64,000 nucleotides of DNA from Paraburkholderia ginsengiterrae (lineage in GTDB: Bacteria; Pseudomonadota; Gammaproteobacteria; Burkholderiales; Burkholderiaceae), in the NCBI RefSeq assembly GCF_001645125.1, contig NZ_LXKA01000382.1:124001-188000 (forward strand), read 5' to 3'. Within the stretch, counting starts at the first letter, position 1, and each line of letters begins with the position of its first letter. The position numbers and the translations under genes are program-made. The notes beneath the pieces are model-generated. The model searched no databases and had not been told where the DNA came from. It saw nothing but the letters and a program-made list of their open reading frames with translations. Positions 8,572-17,586 of the stretch are shown piece by piece.

Positions 8572-10164
8572 CTAGTTCGCGTTTCTCCCCTTGCCCCACA
8601 CCAGCGACTCCGGATGCTGCTCGAGGTAATCGGCGAGCGTGTTCAAGGAGCGCAGCGTCTGCGTCAACTGCGTCAGCGCCCGATGCATATCCGCTTGCAA
8701 TGGCGAATCCTGTTGCAGAACGGCCTGCGCGACGTTGAAGGTTCGCTCGGCCGATGCGAGCGTGTCGCGGGCCTGAGGGGCGAGCTGCGTGTCGAGTTGC
8801 CGCAGGAGAAGATTGGCATTCGCGAGCGCGCTGTCCAGGTTATTGCCGATTTGATCGAACGGCACCTGATTGAGTTTCTTCGCGATGTCGGCGATCTGCA
8901 CCTGGAGTTCCTGAAGCGTGTTCGGCGCGGTGGGGAGTTCGATCGGCCTCCGGTTCAGGTCGACGTGTGCGGTTGGCGCCTGCGGAAACATGTCGAGAGC
9001 GACGTAGAGCTGATTGGTCAGGAGATTGCCTGTGCGCAATTGTCCGCGCAATCCGCTCGCCACGAGTTTGACGAGCAATGCCTTGCCGGCGCTCGCGTCG
9101 CGGTGTTGGACCGATTCCCGATAGCGTTGCCCGAGACGGTCCGGATAGAGATTGAGCGTCACAGGCAGCGTGAATTCGCGCGTCTTTGGGTCGAACTCGA
9201 TGCCGATTTTTGTCACTTCGCCAAGCTGGATGCCGCGGAAGTCGACCGGCGCGCCAACCGATAGCCCCCGCAGCGACTGACTGAAGCGCATCACCACCTG
9301 TGCGGGTGGACCGTCGTCGTGGCGCATGGCGTCGGACTCATCGCGTGCCAGCCGGAACACGGCGCCGCCCGCGGCGGCTTCGCCGACGGTTTCGCCTGGC
9401 GGCCCTTGAAACGCAATGCCACCCAGCATGACTGCGGCGAGCGATTGCGTATTGAGTTGAAGACCGTTCGAATCGAGCCGCAGGTCGAGGCCGCTTGCCT
9501 GCCACCAGCGCGTATTCGTGCCGACATACTGCTGATACGGCCGGCCGACGAATACGTTCAACGTGACACCCGCGCCATCCTTATCCAGCGTTACCCCGGT
9601 GACTCGCCCCACCTGGAGGCGCCGGTAATAGACCGGGGACCCGATGTCGACCGAGCCGAGCGAGTCACCGTGCAGAACGTATTGCGCGCCTTCCTCGCCG
9701 GTGCCGATGGCGGGCGGCGTTTCGAGGCCAGTAAAGCGCGTTTCTGTTTCGTGGGAGTGGCCGGCATCGGCGCCAATGTAGGCGCCCGACAAGAGGGTGC
9801 CGAGACCGGAAACACCGCCCGCGTCGACACGCGGATGGACGATCCAGAAGCGTGCGCCTTTGGCCGCGAAACGCTTCGCGCTTTCCGTCAGCCGGACTTC
9901 GACCAGTACATGGGACCGATCCGGCGCCAGCGTGATTGCCGTCACCGAGCCGATGTCCACATCACGATATCGGACCGCCGCCTTGCCGGCTTCGAGTCCC
10001 TCCGCATTGGGGAAGCTGATGACGATCGCCGGACCGCGCTCGCTCACCGATCTGTACGCGAGGCCGATGCAGACGAGCGCCGCCGCGAGTGGAATCAGCC
10101 AGACGAGCGACGGCAGCCAGCCACGAGCCGGCACCGCATTACTTGAGTTGCGCGACCAGCGCAT
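8572..10164 (-). CDS. pqiB: PqiB-type MCE protein, intermembrane lipid transport
   Basis: 530 residues, inner-membrane anchored. One N-terminal helix (LVWLIPLAAALVCIGLAY) is followed by three MCE domains starting near VISFPNAEGLEAGKAAVRYR, YVLHGDSLGSVDIGSPVYYR and VMRFSQSLRGLSVGAPVDFR. A C-terminal helical segment (LADYLEQHPESLVWGKG) matches the PqiB ending. PqiB forms a syringe-like periplasmic tube that connects inner and outer membranes. The start overlaps the end of the upstream lipoprotein gene by 26 bases, with GGGAG before it. A pqiA membrane partner is not adjacent. Confidence 0.92.
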   Translation of the reverse strand: MRWSRNSSNAVPARGWLPSLVWLIPLAAALVCIGLAYRSVSERGPAIVISFPNAEGLEAGKAAVRYRDVDIGSVTAITLAPDRSHVLVEVRLTESAKRFAAKGARFWIVHPRVDAGGVSGLGTLLSGAYIGADAGHSHETETRFTGLETPPAIGTGEEGAQYVLHGDSLGSVDIGSPVYYRRLQVGRVTGVTLDKDGAGVTLNVFVGRPYQQYVGTNTRWWQASGLDLRLDSNGLQLNTQSLAAVMLGGIAFQGPPGETVGEAAAGGAVFRLARDESDAMRHDDGPPAQVVMRFSQSLRGLSVGAPVDFRGIQLGEVTKIGIEFDPKTREFTLPVTLNLYPDRLGQRYRESVQHRDASAGKALLVKLVASGLRGQLRTGNLLTNQLYVALDMFPQAPTAHVDLNRRPIELPTAPNTLQELQVQIADIAKKLNQVPFDQIGNNLDSALANANLLLRQLDTQLAPQARDTLASAERTFNVAQAVLQQDSPLQADMHRALTQLTQTLRSLNTLADYLEQHPESLVWGKGRNAN

Positions 10165-10801
10165 CGGCTCCCTTTTCGATGCCGGTTTTCGACGCGCCGA
10201 GTGAACCGAAGCTCGCGCCGATATTCATCGCATTGGGATATTGCTTGGTCACGTACGCGTTGATGAGGCGGTTGGTCGGTGCATCGTAGATTTCGACGGC
10301 GTAGATCACAGATCCTGTGAAGGCGCCTTCACGCCCACGGACCGCTTGCACGCCGTTATAAAGACCGCCCGCGATGTCGATGCGCGAGAACGTGCTGATT
10401 ACAGGCGTACTGGTTTTCGCACCGGTCAGCGTGAGCCGCAGACGCAGGGTGTTCGGACCCGGCTGCGTGGCGATCTCGAAGCGCGTGCCCAGCTTCTCCG
10501 CGAAACGGGTCTGCATGTAATTCGCGAGGGCTGTTTTGTCTTCGTCGCGCATGTCGCCGAACTGGTTGTCCGTGCCTCGATAGACCACGACCGGATCGAT
10601 GATCACCTTCGTGTACTGCTGCCAGTCGGTTTGCGTTGAGAAGCGATACGGGATGCGGCCGGAGTCGTCCTGCGGATTGGACCGCAAATAGGGTGCCGAA
10701 GCGATGCCCGAATACGCGACCGGGGTCACGCTCGAGCAGCCGACCAAAGCGGCGCATGTGGCCGCAAGCAACACGTGACGCACCTTCACTGACCGTTTCA
10801 T
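10139..10801 (-). CDS. DUF3313-like lipoprotein, operon partner of pqiB
   Basis: 220 residues. The signal peptide MKRSVKVRHVLLAATCAALVGC ends in a lipobox (LVGC), giving an outer-membrane or periplasmic lipoprotein. The mature part contains IDPVVVYRGTDNQFGDM, LANYMQTRFAEKLGTRFEI and LRLRLTLTGAKTSTPV, which match the DUF3313 family. ATG 10801 is preferred over an in-frame start at 10819 because the signal peptide begins there. It is translationally coupled to pqiB by a 26-base overlap, and may play the lipoprotein role that PqiC plays elsewhere (inference). Confidence 0.85.
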   Translation of the reverse strand: MKRSVKVRHVLLAATCAALVGCSSVTPVAYSGIASAPYLRSNPQDDSGRIPYRFSTQTDWQQYTKVIIDPVVVYRGTDNQFGDMRDEDKTALANYMQTRFAEKLGTRFEIATQPGPNTLRLRLTLTGAKTSTPVISTFSRIDIAGGLYNGVQAVRGREGAFTGSVIYAVEIYDAPTNRLINAYVTKQYPNAMNIGASFGSLGASKTGIEKGADALVAQLK

Positions 10802-10899
10802 GCCTGGCTCCGTTTCCAATTTCGACTTTGTCTGCCCTGGCCGATCCAGGCGTGACAGTTCATGGCGGGCTCAAGCCTATCACCGCAATTTTGGAATGT

Positions 10900-10928
10900 A
10901 AACCGACCAGGCGGTTTGTTTGTTGGTC
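10900..10928. promoter_or_regulatory. TetR-type operator candidate upstream of the lipoprotein-pqiB operon
   Basis: AAACCGACCAGGCGGTTT (10900-10917) is an 18-base dyad with perfect AAACCG/CGGTTT arms. The inner ACCGACCAGGCGGT differs by one base pair from a perfect palindrome of the kind often bound by TetR repressors. A second, wider pair GACCA...TGGTC ends at 10928. It stands between the TetR gene and the start of the lipoprotein gene at 10801, so control of that operon by the neighbouring TetR is the simplest reading. Confidence 0.5.
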
Positions 10929-10987
10929 AAAATCTGGCGTGCGGAGCACACCGGCCTTGGCCGGTGCGCTGTTTTTCAACGGTCCTT

Positions 10988-11617
10988 TTAGTCCTTCTTG
11001 ACGCTGCGCGTTGCGCGTGCGGCCCGAGGTTTGGCTTTGGCTTTAGTGGCGGTAGGAGCGGGGGAAGGCCATTGGCTATCGTCGAGCAGGCGATCGAACA
11101 AACGCACGCGCTCCTTTTCGGAAAGCGGCGAGAGGCCCAGCAAGGTCGTGAACACGAGCCCTCGCGCCGCCTCCCAGCGCAGGAGCGCCAGGTCCGGGTC
11201 GGCCGCGTCGGCCTTGATACGTTTGACTGCTTGCGCACTCCGGTCACGGACGGACGATACCAGCGCGGGGTCTTCAACCAGCGCGGCGAGCACGGCGAAA
11301 CCGCCTGCGTGCGGGCTATTGGCCGCTTCGCGCATGGTGGCGATCTCCGCCGCGAGATTGGCCTCGGGCGTCGTGTCGCCAACTTTGGCGAGGTAGCGCT
11401 GGGAGAAGGCTTCGAAGTGCGCGATGTCGTGGTCGAGCAGCGCCTTCAGCACTTCCGTCTTCGTGCGGAACTGATGCATCAACCCGCCCTTGCTGATGCC
11501 GCTTTCCCGGGAGATCGCGTCGAACGTGAGTTGACCCGGGCCATCGCGCGCGATGATGGTAAGCGCCGCCTGAAGTGCCGCTTGACGGGAACGTTCGGAA
11601 CGGGTCGGGTTGTCCAT
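10988..11617 (-). CDS. TetR/AcrR-family transcriptional regulator
   Basis: 209 residues. The N-terminal HTH reads RQAALQAALTIIARDGPGQ, LTFDAISRESGISKGGLMHQF and TKTEVLKALLDHDI, a standard TetR DNA-binding domain. The C-terminal ligand domain (residues 70-185) fits the TetR_C type, and the tail is Lys/Ala-rich (TKAKAKPRAARATRSVKKD). It is upstream of, and in the same direction as, the lipoprotein-pqiB pair, with a palindromic site between them. The ligand is unknown. Confidence 0.9.
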   Translation of the reverse strand: MDNPTRSERSRQAALQAALTIIARDGPGQLTFDAISRESGISKGGLMHQFRTKTEVLKALLDHDIAHFEAFSQRYLAKVGDTTPEANLAAEIATMREAANSPHAGGFAVLAALVEDPALVSSVRDRSAQAVKRIKADAADPDLALLRWEAARGLVFTTLLGLSPLSEKERVRLFDRLLDDSQWPSPAPTATKAKAKPRAARATRSVKKD

Positions 11618-11809
11618 GGAGTTTTTAGGGCGTTGGTGCGGATTCGCACAATCGGCGAGTGGCCTCGAGTGCGCCGTTTAGTGGTCAAATGAGGTTCGGG
11701 CGAGCGACTGTGTTCGGCAGCGTCGACAGGTCGCTACTCCGTCATTTTACAGACCGCGTCAACTGGCCTGCCAGGAATTGCTTCAACGCCGTCCCATATC
11801 GAGGTTCAA

Positions 11810-12229
11810 ATGGAGTCTACCTTGCAGTACCAGTTGCGGATCACCGTCTCGCCGGAACTGGCCGCCGCTCTACGCGCGGATGCGACGTATGCATCGCATC
11901 CCGCGCTTCAGGGTGTTTTGCGCAGACACAACGCTACGCTGAAGTGTCAGTTCGATGCCTTCGCCGACTATGTAAGCGAGGCGGAGCGATTGGGGACGGA
12001 GAATTATCCGTTGTACGAGTGGACCCGGCAGACAATCGAGAACCCGGAGAAAAAAGCGAAGTATCTGCAGTCAATGACCGTCTATGTAAACGGCGATGAA
12101 GTCTACAGCAAGGAAGTTGCAGATAGTATGGAGGCCGAACTGTTGGCGCTGGTCAGCGACGAGAGCATCAGACGAGTCTCACGGTTCGATACTGATCCGG
12201 CCAATAATCCGCAGCCGCCTGCGCGGTAG
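11810..12229 (+). CDS. hypothetical protein (139 aa)
   Basis: Cytoplasmic, acidic protein. Segments include YQLRITVSPELAAALRAD, HPALQGVLRRHNATLKCQFD, NYPLYEWTRQTIENPEKKAK and ELLALVSDESIRRVS. No signal peptide or membrane helix. Codon use matches the neighbourhood, supporting a real gene. No ideal ribosome-binding site is seen before the ATG (AGGTTCAA at -10). I do not recognise the family. Confidence 0.65.
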   Translation: MESTLQYQLRITVSPELAAALRADATYASHPALQGVLRRHNATLKCQFDAFADYVSEAERLGTENYPLYEWTRQTIENPEKKAKYLQSMTVYVNGDEVYSKEVADSMEAELLALVSDESIRRVSRFDTDPANNPQPPAR

Positions 12230-12363
12230 TCTTCGCTTACTAAACGTAATAATCGAGCCGGCTTTCGGCGGCGTCAGCCGACCGTCATTTCGAATTGACA
12301 ATTGACGACAAGGCGTCGAGTTCATGAGACGATGTGGGTTCACTTTTTCTCGAGGAGAGCGAC

Positions 12364-12588
12364 ATGGGACTCTTGGACGAAGCAGGAAAGATTGCAGGGG
12401 CGATTGCCGCCGTTGAAGCAGCGGAAAAAGTAGATCCGGATGCGGGTTTGGTGACGAAAGGCATCGCCGCTGTGGCCGGTTTTGAAGGCGCCGGCAAGCT
12501 GGAATCGATGCTCGAAAAGAAAGACGATGAGAAGCAGGAAGAAGCGGATAACGCGCAACCTGCGGACGACTCGAATCCTCAGACCTGA
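12364..12588 (+). CDS. small acidic hypothetical protein (74 aa)
   Basis: MGLLDEAGKIAGAIAAVEAA followed by a Gly/Ala-rich stretch (GLVTKGIAAVAGFEGAGKL) and a strongly acidic, Lys/Glu-rich tail (EKKDDEKQEEADNAQPADD). The N-terminal pattern could form an amphipathic or glycine-zipper-like helix. GAGGAGAG stands eight bases before the ATG at 12364, so this start is preferred to 12334. A hairpin terminator follows at 12600. Function unknown. Confidence 0.7.
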   Translation: MGLLDEAGKIAGAIAAVEAAEKVDPDAGLVTKGIAAVAGFEGAGKLESMLEKKDDEKQEEADNAQPADDSNPQT

Positions 12589-12599
12589 TTGAACACGCG

Positions 12600-12645
12600 C
12601 CGCCGGCCGCATGATCCGCAATGGACTGCATGCGCCGGCGGTTTT
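12600..12645 (+). terminator. rho-independent-type terminator
   Basis: CCGCCGGCCGCATG pairs, with one bulged base, with CATGCGCCGGCGG, directly followed by TTTT (12642-12645). The stem is 13 bp with a 15-base loop. It ends the transcript of the 74-residue acidic protein. Confidence 0.6.
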
Positions 12646-12735
12646 GCGTGGCGTCGCCGCTTGCGTCGAAAGTACCCCGCCGGCGATATGGCTCAACAAT
12701 GAGCCGCCGGCACTGCCCGATATCCAGGTCACGCC

Positions 12736-13215
12736 TTAAATCGTGCTGGCCTTGGGGGCTGCAGACTTGCAGCCGCTGTCAATAGATGGCGTGGCCGCGT
12801 GCATGAGAGGACGATCTGCGGCCAAATTCTGACTGTTGGCAGCCTGCGGGAAGACGTGCCAATTGCCGTCATCATGCTTGAAGAAGAACAGCGCGTGCAC
12901 GCCTGATGGCGACAATGTCTCGACACACACGTAACGTTGGCCGCCCAATCTGGTGCGGCTGAAAGCGGTCACACGAACCGGCGTTGTGGGCGCCGGCGCC
13001 AGCCATTTTTCGACCTGACAACGCAGGGATTGCCCATTCGTGCTTTTCATGTCGCCCGCCAGAAAATCTGAAGGCCACCAAGGATAGGTAGAACTCAGTC
13101 CGCCGATGCCGGCGTCTACCTTATTAACGGCTAAGGCAACCGCAATGCCGACCGCGCAGTTGTGAGTTCTGAAACGGAATATTTCGTGACGTTCAGGTTC
13201 TGGAGAAGCGTGCAC
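12736..13215 (-). CDS. hypothetical protein, probably secreted
   Basis: Up to 159 residues. A hydrophobic stretch (CAVGIAVALAVNKVDAGIGG) suggests an N-terminal signal or anchor. The rest contains STYPWWPSDFLAGDMKS, LRCQVEKWLAPAPTTPVRV, GQRYVCVETLSPSGVHALFF and DDGNWHVFPQAANSQNL, which looks like a beta-rich domain with paired Cys. The start is uncertain: the ATG at 13215 leaves about 18 charged residues before the hydrophobic stretch, and an internal start near GTG of AVGIAVAL may be used. No family recognised. Confidence 0.45.
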   Translation of the reverse strand: MHASPEPERHEIFRFRTHNCAVGIAVALAVNKVDAGIGGLSSTYPWWPSDFLAGDMKSTNGQSLRCQVEKWLAPAPTTPVRVTAFSRTRLGGQRYVCVETLSPSGVHALFFFKHDDGNWHVFPQAANSQNLAADRPLMHAATPSIDSGCKSAAPKASTI

Positions 13216-13315
13216 ACAGAGAGGTGTTTCAAATTACACGTCTCGTTACACTCAAAAACACGGGTAATCTGCGGGCTCAATATAGTGCCGTCACAACTAA
13301 CACGTGAGGCACGCA

Positions 13316-13417
13316 ATGAAGCGAATTTTTGTGTTGATGCTGACTGCTGTATGTCTGGGAAGCATGCTGGGTGGCTGTATCGTTGTGCCTGCAGGCGGCT
13401 ACTATCACCGCTACTAG
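13316..13417 (+). CDS. 33-residue putative lipoprotein
   Basis: A very short gene. It starts MKRIFVLMLTAVCLGSML and continues GGCIVVPAGGYYHRY. The lipobox is L-G-G-C with Cys at residue 21, leaving a mature peptide of only 13 residues (CIVVPAGGYYHRY) attached to lipid. TGAGG lies seven bases before the ATG. Small Tyr/His-rich lipoproteins of this shape occur in Burkholderiaceae (recollection, not checked). Role unknown. Confidence 0.65.
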   Translation: MKRIFVLMLTAVCLGSMLGGCIVVPAGGYYHRY

Positions 13418-13741
13418 AGCGCAGGCAGAGCGGTGGCGCAGAGGCGGAAGCCATCTGCGCCACCGGTGACTTTTCCGGAATATTCAGGTCCTCGCACTCA
13501 GTGGGTGGTGGCGGAACATGAGCCGCCCCGGGCCGCACTGGTACCATGTCGAACTCGGCGTCGTCCGGAGCCTGGTGTCCAGGATTCAAGAACACCAAGC
13601 GCCTGCCGTAAATGCATACGAGAGCCTGTGCTCTCCGAAATAAGGCAAAAAAACTCGCAGCGCAGGAGCGCTTCAGTACGCCTGTGCGCTTGACGCCTTC
13701 TAATCCACAACCCTGCAAGTCTCGACTTAACGCCGCCAGGT
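13418..13741. other. 324-base intergenic stretch
   Basis: No ORF here has convincing codon use. The short ORFs on both strands give Arg/Pro/Ser-rich, out-of-frame-looking products. It presumably holds the terminator of the small lipoprotein gene and the promoter of the diguanylate cyclase at 13742, but I cannot point to a clear element. Confidence 0.4.
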
Positions 13742-14959
13742 ATGCCTAGCCCCGTCATCCTCCTCGTTGTCGCAATGATGTCCAGCGTGATGAGTATGGC
13801 GGTGTTTGGTTCGCTGCTGCGCGCCGCAATTCCAGGGTTGCCCCGCTGGATTGGCGCAAACGCCGTGATAGCCGCCGTGCTGGTCCTTCTCGTGCGGCAA
13901 GCGCCCGCGCCCGCACAACTGACTATCGTTGTCGCAAGCGCATTGCTCGGGGCCGCGGCGCTCATGATGCTGCAGGGCTGCCGGGAGTTCTTTGGACTTC
14001 GGCCCGCGCGTTCGTTCGAGTACGTCCTATACGGCGCATTGCTACTTGGGATTGTCTATTGGGGATACCTGTCGCCAAACGCCAATGCCAGAATTGCGTT
14101 GCTATCGGCGTTTCTTGCGTATGTCCGTGTGGTTATCGGCTGGATTGCGCTCAGGTTGCGGCCTCCGGGCAGACCGAAATATTGCTACCAGTTTATGGCC
14201 GGCGCGGCACTCCTCGGCGCAGCTGTCCACGCATCACGTAGTGTTGCCTGCGTAGTGGGCTGGGAGCATCAAGCCTCCTTTCTGGAGCCGACCCCGCTGA
14301 ACATCGTATTCCTCGGACTTGGCATCTTGGCGATGCCATGTCTTTCGATTGGCGCGGTCATGCTTGCTCACGACCGGATGGCCGAGCGTATGGAGCGGCT
14401 GGCAAACGTCGATGGCCTGACCGGCGCGCTTGTGCGCCGGGCGTTCCTTGTCCAGGCAGAGGCATTGCTGCAAGAGGCCAGGAATGCGAAGTTGCGGCTG
14501 TCCATTGCGATTCTCGACCTCGACAAGTTCAAGGCAATCAACGACGTACATGGGCATGCGGGCGGCGACCAGGTGCTTGCGCATTTCGCTGCTACCGTAT
14601 CAAGCGGCTTGCGACAAGGAGATATCTTCGGCCGTCTTGGCGGCGAGGAATTCGCCGTCCTGTCTCTGTCCACCGGGCAAGCCGACACGGTTCGTTTGAT
14701 AGACCAGCTGCGCGTCCATGTCGCGGCATCGCGTCTGACTATTCCATCAGGCGAGGTCGCGTATACCTTCAGTGCCGGTGTCGATGAGTACCACGAAGGC
14801 GACACGCTGGCGAACATGATGGGCAGGGCGGACGCCGCGCTATACGCCGCGAAGGCCATGGGCCGGAATTGCGTTGTCGGCACGCTGTTGTCTGCCGGGC
14901 AACGGGTCGAAGATACGCAAGGCGAGAGCACGACCGAGCAAACCAACGACCCTGCATGA
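13742..14959 (+). CDS. membrane diguanylate cyclase (GGDEF)
   Basis: 405 residues. Six or seven helices at the N-terminus (residues 1-210, e.g. LTIVVASALLGAAALMML) form a membrane sensor. A GGDEF domain follows, with VDGLTGALVRRAFL, IAILDLDKFKAINDVHGHAGGD and the catalytic loop RLGGEEFAVL. An inhibitory I-site is present: RQGD sits five residues before GGEEF, so product inhibition is expected. All the features of an active cyclase are present. It synthesises c-di-GMP from GTP. No EAL domain. Confidence 0.92.
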   Translation: MPSPVILLVVAMMSSVMSMAVFGSLLRAAIPGLPRWIGANAVIAAVLVLLVRQAPAPAQLTIVVASALLGAAALMMLQGCREFFGLRPARSFEYVLYGALLLGIVYWGYLSPNANARIALLSAFLAYVRVVIGWIALRLRPPGRPKYCYQFMAGAALLGAAVHASRSVACVVGWEHQASFLEPTPLNIVFLGLGILAMPCLSIGAVMLAHDRMAERMERLANVDGLTGALVRRAFLVQAEALLQEARNAKLRLSIAILDLDKFKAINDVHGHAGGDQVLAHFAATVSSGLRQGDIFGRLGGEEFAVLSLSTGQADTVRLIDQLRVHVAASRLTIPSGEVAYTFSAGVDEYHEGDTLANMMGRADAALYAAKAMGRNCVVGTLLSAGQRVEDTQGESTTEQTNDPA

Positions 14960-15234
14960 AAATCCTGTATAGCGCTCTGCTTCAATCCCTGCCGGACAAC
15001 TGAGCCGAGCAATCCCCAACGTGTGAACGCTTGAAGTTTGCCGCCGCGACGCAGGATCGGGGTTTCATCCGCATGTCATCGCCGCGCGGCTAGCATGGCT
15101 CGTCTCATCCATTGCGTCTGTTCAATCCGTCAGGCCCCCGGCGCCCGTCCGGCAGCGCACTCGCAGTTCACGCGGCACGGTGCACCCGGAATAGAGGCCG
15201 GCATCCTTCCATCCCCTGCACAACAACACCAGCT

Positions 15235-16926
15235 ATGTCGAACAAGAAAAACGCCAAGGTTTTACCGACCGATCAGGGCGCGTCCATTGTCTCGCGTCGT
15301 GGGTTTCTGAAGTTGGCCGGCGCGTCCGGTCTGGCAACAGCGGCGGGCACGCTTTCGTCGGCGGCGCGCGCGGCGGGCAGCACGCCCGACGGCACGCCGG
15401 AGCAGGTCCACCTGACCTGGGGCAACGATCCGGCGCGTGAGGTCACCGTGTCGTGGGCGTCGCCGGCGCCCGCGGTGAATCCGCGCGTGCGCCTGAGCGG
15501 TGCAGGTGAGGCGAGTCGGACGGTGCACGGCGTGCAAAGCACCTATGCCGACGGCCTCAACGGCGAGGTCGTGTTCACGTATCACGCGCGTTTGCACGAC
15601 CTGAAGCCCGATACCAGTTACGAGTACGAGGTGACCGCGGAGAACGACAGCAACGCGGCGCAGCCTTTCTCGGCGAATTTCCGCACCGCGCCGCACGGCC
15701 GCGCTCCATTCCGCTGGACGAGCTATGGCGACCTCGCGACGCCCAACACGGGCTGGGTCCTGTCGTCGCCGCAAAGCCGCTTTGCGGTGCAGGCGGTCGA
15801 GCGGTTCCAGCCGCTGTTCCACCTGCTCAATGGCGATCTTTGCTACGCCAATCTGAACCCGATGCATCAGCCGGAAGTGTGGCGCGACTTCGGCAACAAC
15901 TGCCAGACTTCGGCGTCGAACCGGCCGTGGATGCCGTGTCCGGGCAACCACGAACTCGAATTCCACAACGGGGAACAGGGCCTCGCATCGTATCTCGCAC
16001 GCTATACGCTGCCGGACAATCACACGCGTTATCAGGGCCGCTGGTACAGCTTCCGAGTGAGCTCGGTACTCTTCATTTCGCTCGACGCGGATGACGTCGT
16101 CTATCAGGACGCGGCGGCATTCGTTGCCGGCCCGAATCCGCTGGTGCCGGTTGCGAGCACCGGCAATCCGCCGATCCAACCGGGCACGTCGCTCTATGTG
16201 CGGGGATATAGCGCCGGCGAGCAGACGCGCTGGCTCGAGAGGACCTTGCGACGCGCAGCTGAGGACGATGACATCGACTGGATCGTCGTGCAGATGCATC
16301 AGGACGCGTTGAGTTCCTCGAAGACCGGCAACGGTTCGGACAAGGGCATCCGCGAAGCATGGTTGCCGCTGTTTGACCGCTATGGCGTCGATCTGGTGCT
16401 GTGCGGCCATGATCACGACTATGAGCGCAGCTATCCCGTACGCGGCTGCAATCACAACCATGGCACCGACATCGCGACCGGCAGGCCGGTCGATACGTTG
16501 CAGCCGAAGCCGGTAATGTCGGCGGTGTCGCCGGGGGCGTCGACTTTCGATACGAGCCACGGCACGATTCACCTGATTCTGGGCGGCGGAGGCACGAGTG
16601 CCCCGCTGGATGTGTACGGCGTGGATGCCGGCACGGGGCTGCCGCAGGCGCGTATCTTCACGCGGCCCAACCGTCCGGTGACCGGCACGACAGCCGGGAC
16701 TTTCGTGCGCGCGAGCGCGGACGCCGTGGAAGACGCGATCTGGTCGGCGCAACGCGATACCGGCACCGGCTACGGCATCGCGGTGTTCGATCACGACCCG
16801 GGACAGCCCGGCGGCGAGACCACCATTACGATGAACTATTACCATGCGCCCGGCGCGGACCAGACGCCGACGCAGACCTACGAGCTGTTCGAGACCATCG
16901 AGTTGAAAAAGAAGCGGCGCGGCTGA
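15235..16926 (+). CDS. Tat-exported purple-acid-phosphatase-like metallophosphoesterase
   Basis: 563 residues. The Tat signal SRRGFLKLAGASGLATAAGT (residues 21-40) predicts folded export. A fibronectin-like N-terminal domain (VHLTWGNDPAREVTVSWAS) is typical of purple acid phosphatases. Metal-site motifs follow: YGDLATPN, LLNGDLCYAN, PCPGNHELEF and CGHDHDYERSYP. These blocks match the binuclear-metal phosphoesterase fold. It probably hydrolyses phosphomonoesters in the periplasm. ATG 15235 was chosen because it precedes the twin-arginine motif; a longer in-frame ORF starts at 15112. Confidence 0.9.
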   Translation: MSNKKNAKVLPTDQGASIVSRRGFLKLAGASGLATAAGTLSSAARAAGSTPDGTPEQVHLTWGNDPAREVTVSWASPAPAVNPRVRLSGAGEASRTVHGVQSTYADGLNGEVVFTYHARLHDLKPDTSYEYEVTAENDSNAAQPFSANFRTAPHGRAPFRWTSYGDLATPNTGWVLSSPQSRFAVQAVERFQPLFHLLNGDLCYANLNPMHQPEVWRDFGNNCQTSASNRPWMPCPGNHELEFHNGEQGLASYLARYTLPDNHTRYQGRWYSFRVSSVLFISLDADDVVYQDAAAFVAGPNPLVPVASTGNPPIQPGTSLYVRGYSAGEQTRWLERTLRRAAEDDDIDWIVVQMHQDALSSSKTGNGSDKGIREAWLPLFDRYGVDLVLCGHDHDYERSYPVRGCNHNHGTDIATGRPVDTLQPKPVMSAVSPGASTFDTSHGTIHLILGGGGTSAPLDVYGVDAGTGLPQARIFTRPNRPVTGTTAGTFVRASADAVEDAIWSAQRDTGTGYGIAVFDHDPGQPGGETTITMNYYHAPGADQTPTQTYELFETIELKKKRRG

Positions 16927-17077
16927 GGTGTTGGAGCGCCCCCACGATCTGCCCCCACATCAAATCCTATAAGACCATTTTTGTTACACGTCTTACCGAT
17001 GTGGAGCCGGGGCGTTACAAATGCCTTTCATTTGCCGGATATACTCCGCGCTGTCTAAAAATTATGAATTGCCTTTT

Positions 17078-17518
17078 ATGTCGAAGAAAATCCTCCAGAT
17101 TGTTGCCGTTGCGGCGCTCACCGCCACGGCGTCGTTATCGGCAGTGGCGAGCGATATGAACAATGCCCTTGGCGGCGCGCTCGGTGGTGTCGCCGGCGCG
17201 GCCCTCGGTGGCGCCGTAGGCGGCAGCACGGGTGCCGTGATTGGCGGCGCGGTGGGCGGCGGTGCAGGTGGAGCGGTCACGTCGAACCGCAGGGAACGCA
17301 CGGGCGCCATCATCGGCGGCGCGCTTGGCGGCGGTGCGGGCACGGCGGCCGGCAATGCTATGGGCGGGCGTGGCGGCGGTCTGGTCGGTGCTGCGGTGGG
17401 TGGCGGTCTCGGCTCGGCGCTCGGCGGCAACGTCTCGCGCTCCAACTCGTACGCGGACGACTATTCCCGCGGCTACCACTCGGGCAAGAAGCACCACAAA
17501 CATCGCCACTACGACTGA
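17078..17518 (+). CDS. glycine-zipper surface or envelope protein
   Basis: 146 residues. Signal peptide MSKKILQIVAVAALTATASL, likely cleaved after SAVAS. The mature part is a long glycine-zipper repeat (ALGGALGGVAGAALGGAVGG and later copies of GGxxGGxxG), interrupted by one charged segment, TSNRRERTGA. It ends in a His/Lys-rich tail (GKKHHKHRHYD) that may bind metal. Glycine-zipper proteins are usually outer-membrane or osmotic-stress proteins. In-frame extension to 17021 is possible but lacks a signal peptide at its start. Confidence 0.8.
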   Translation: MSKKILQIVAVAALTATASLSAVASDMNNALGGALGGVAGAALGGAVGGSTGAVIGGAVGGGAGGAVTSNRRERTGAIIGGALGGGAGTAAGNAMGGRGGGLVGAAVGGGLGSALGGNVSRSNSYADDYSRGYHSGKKHHKHRHYD

Positions 17519-17540
17519 ACGGTGAGCGGGATGCAGCGCG

Positions 17541-17562
17541 GGTCGACGGGTAACCGTCGACC
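17541..17562. terminator. bidirectional hairpin between convergent genes
   Basis: GGTCGACG-GGTAAC-CGTCGACC forms a perfect 8-bp stem between the stop codons of the glycine-zipper gene (+) and glnQ (-). There is no U-tract, so termination strength is uncertain. Confidence 0.45.
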
Positions 17563-17586
17563 TCTGCAGAGGGCAGCGTGGTCCAC

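Noticed and set aside
17155-17450. Possible repeat array in the glycine-zipper gene
   Set aside because: The repetition is codon-level, caused by Gly/Ala repeats. There are no spaced identical repeats, so it is not a CRISPR array.
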